Part shown: positions 5,691-6,097 of the stretch, piece by piece
Numbering within the stretch: position 1 is the first letter of the stretch
Layout: every line of letters starts with the position of its first letter
NCBI GenBank assembly: GCA_035906055.1
Contig: JAMIFV010000060.1
Location: 1 to 6,097 of the forward strand
Reading direction: 5' to 3'
Length of the DNA stretch: 6,097 nucleotides
DNA from: JAMIFV01 sp035906055
GTDB lineage: Bacteria; Pseudomonadota; Alphaproteobacteria; Rickettsiales; JABCZZ01
The notes under the pieces: generated by a model
The model's database searches: none
Told to the model about the DNA's origin: nothing
Seen by the model: only the letters and a program-made list of their open reading frames with translations
Program-made: the position numbers and the translations under genes

Positions 5691-5885
5691 TCAGCGGTTC
5701 GGGCTCCTGCGGGATGACGGATTGCCATGTCCTGTTCTTCCGACAAAACTTTTTTGCTGATCACCTTGCGTCCCCAGCCTTCTTGCTTCCGCGTCGTGAC
5801 CAACAGCGATTTCCCTTTGCGATTCTGCCAGCATATGAGATGCAGTTATATTTTCCTGAGCAGGCGTTTCCGGTTTATTGGTCAT
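5691..5885 (-). CDS. Doubtful small hypothetical protein, 64 aa
   Basis: Not recognised. A minus-strand frame from ATG 5885 gives 64 polar residues (MTNKPETPAQENITASHMLAESQ at the start, a Gly/Arg/Ser-rich end). AAAGAG six bases upstream is a partial ribosome binding site. A TTG at 5906 in frame would extend it into the adjacent IS hairpin and is unlikely to be the start. The stop is one base past the fmt stop, tail to tail. The composition suggests disorder, and the last third looks like chance translation. An overlapping plus-strand frame (5727-5930) is Cys/Phe/Arg-rich and even less protein-like. It may be a short real gene whose upstream region was invaded by the IS200-type element, a fragment, or no gene at all. 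Confidence 0.33.
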   Translation of the reverse strand: MTNKPETPAQENITASHMLAESQREIAVGHDAEARRLGTQGDQQKSFVGRTGHGNPSSRRSPNR

Positions 5886-5905
5886 AAAATACTCTTTAAT
5901 TACCA

Positions 5906-5926
5906 ACCTCCGGCAAAGCCGGAGGT
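5906..5926 (-). repeat. Perfect 9-bp hairpin, probable IS200/IS605 right-end structure
   Basis: ACCTCCGGC (5906-5914) pairs perfectly with GCCGGAGGT (5918-5926) around a three-base loop, 34 bases beyond the TnpA stop in that gene's direction. IS200/IS605 elements carry subterminal hairpins at each end that TnpA recognises as single-stranded DNA, cutting some ten or more bases outside the right-end hairpin. By that rule the element edge should lie around 5885-5900, but the cleavage tetranucleotide cannot be identified without the left end. It could alternatively be a terminator for tnpA, though no U-run follows. Confidence 0.6.
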
Positions 5927-5943
5927 ATAAGACGCTTCGCTTG

Positions 5944-5958
5944 ACCGCCCAAGGCGGT
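5944..5958 (-). repeat. 6-bp hairpin directly after the TnpA stop
   Basis: ACCGCC (5944-5949) pairs with GGCGGT (5953-5958) around CAA, ending two bases from the TnpA stop codon. It is the second of two hairpins between tnpA and the presumed element end. It may be a transcription or translation insulator, or an accessory part of the right end. Confidence 0.5.
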
Positions 5959-5960
5959 TG

Positions 5961-6097
5961 TTAACGAAAGAGCTTTAGCTGGTCGATACGCACGTCTTCC
6001 TTCTCCTGATTGCGGATATACTCCCTTATCTTTGCTTCATCGCGACCGACGGTGGAGACGAAGTACCCTCGCGCCCAAAAACTTTCTCCGGTAAAGT
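5961..6097 (-). CDS. tnpA: IS200/IS605-family transposase TnpA (Y1/HUH), C-terminal part
   Basis: Minus-strand reading ends at TAA (5963-5961), and 45 complete codons are visible before the window edge. The residues FTGESFWARGYFVSTVGRD, then EAKIREYIRNQEKED and a short tail ending KLFR, match the C-terminal third of IS200/IS605 TnpA. These small Y1 HUH transposases cut and rejoin single-stranded DNA. In the EYIRNQ motif the Tyr corresponds to the catalytic tyrosine, and the Gln four residues later to the metal-ligand Gln known from IS608 TnpA (Tyr127/Gln131). The HUH histidines lie outside the window. What is visible is intact. Two hairpins follow downstream, as expected for the right end. 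No TnpB is seen between the stop and the hairpins, so it is an IS200-like (tnpA-only) layout on this side. Confidence 0.9.
   Translation of the reverse strand, partial: FTGESFWARGYFVSTVGRDEAKIREYIRNQEKEDVRIDQLKLFR

Noticed and set aside
1..6097. Composite transposon carrying the genes between the two IS fragments
   Set aside because: The two elements belong to unrelated families with different chemistry (DDE IS630 and HUH IS200/IS605), and housekeeping genes lie between them.

Overview
This 6.1 kb window reads as ordinary bacterial chromosome with two insertion-sequence fragments at its edges. The best guess for the host is an alphaproteobacterium. That rests on the form of the prephenate dehydratase ACT domain (PAALYKA and LESY in place of the enterobacterial GALV and ESRP motifs), on a class II DAHP synthase, and on the style of the methionyl-tRNA formyltransferase. 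The host assignment is inference from remembered family features, not from a search. The metabolic genes look clearly richer in GC than the unknown genes on the left, roughly high fifties against about forty percent in the lines counted by eye.

Left part (1-1493): the N-terminus of an IS630-type transposase runs off the window on the minus strand. It is separated by a very AT-rich segment, full of inverted and direct repeats, from a plus-strand group of three unrecognised ORFs (219-830, 876-1106, 1128-1493). All three lie in the same reading frame and are separated only by stop codons at 828, 840 and 1104. They are either a small accessory operon or the remains of one broken gene.

Centre (1500-4228): prephenate dehydratase (minus strand) and class II DAHP synthase (plus strand) are transcribed divergently from a 139-base gap. 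Together they cover the entry step of the shikimate pathway and the step committing prephenate to phenylalanine. One base after the DAHP synthase stop begins a small unknown protein with a His/Cys/acidic C-terminal tail that looks able to bind metal.

Right part (4229-6097): a 66-residue lysine/alanine-rich histone-like protein with a strong ribosome binding site and a textbook intrinsic terminator. Three further perfect hairpins follow directly. Next comes fmt, methionyl-tRNA formyltransferase, without def beside it on the visible side. A doubtful 64-residue minus-strand ORF then lies tail to tail with fmt. At the edge is the C-terminus of an IS200/IS605 TnpA (Y1 transposase), followed in its reading direction by two hairpins of the kind found at the right end of such elements.

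No rRNA, tRNA or CRISPR array was seen. The observations most worth follow-up are the same-frame ORF group beside the IS630 copy, the His-tailed partner of DAHP synthase, the non-canonical TVF in prephenate dehydratase, and the hairpin array downstream of the histone-like gene.
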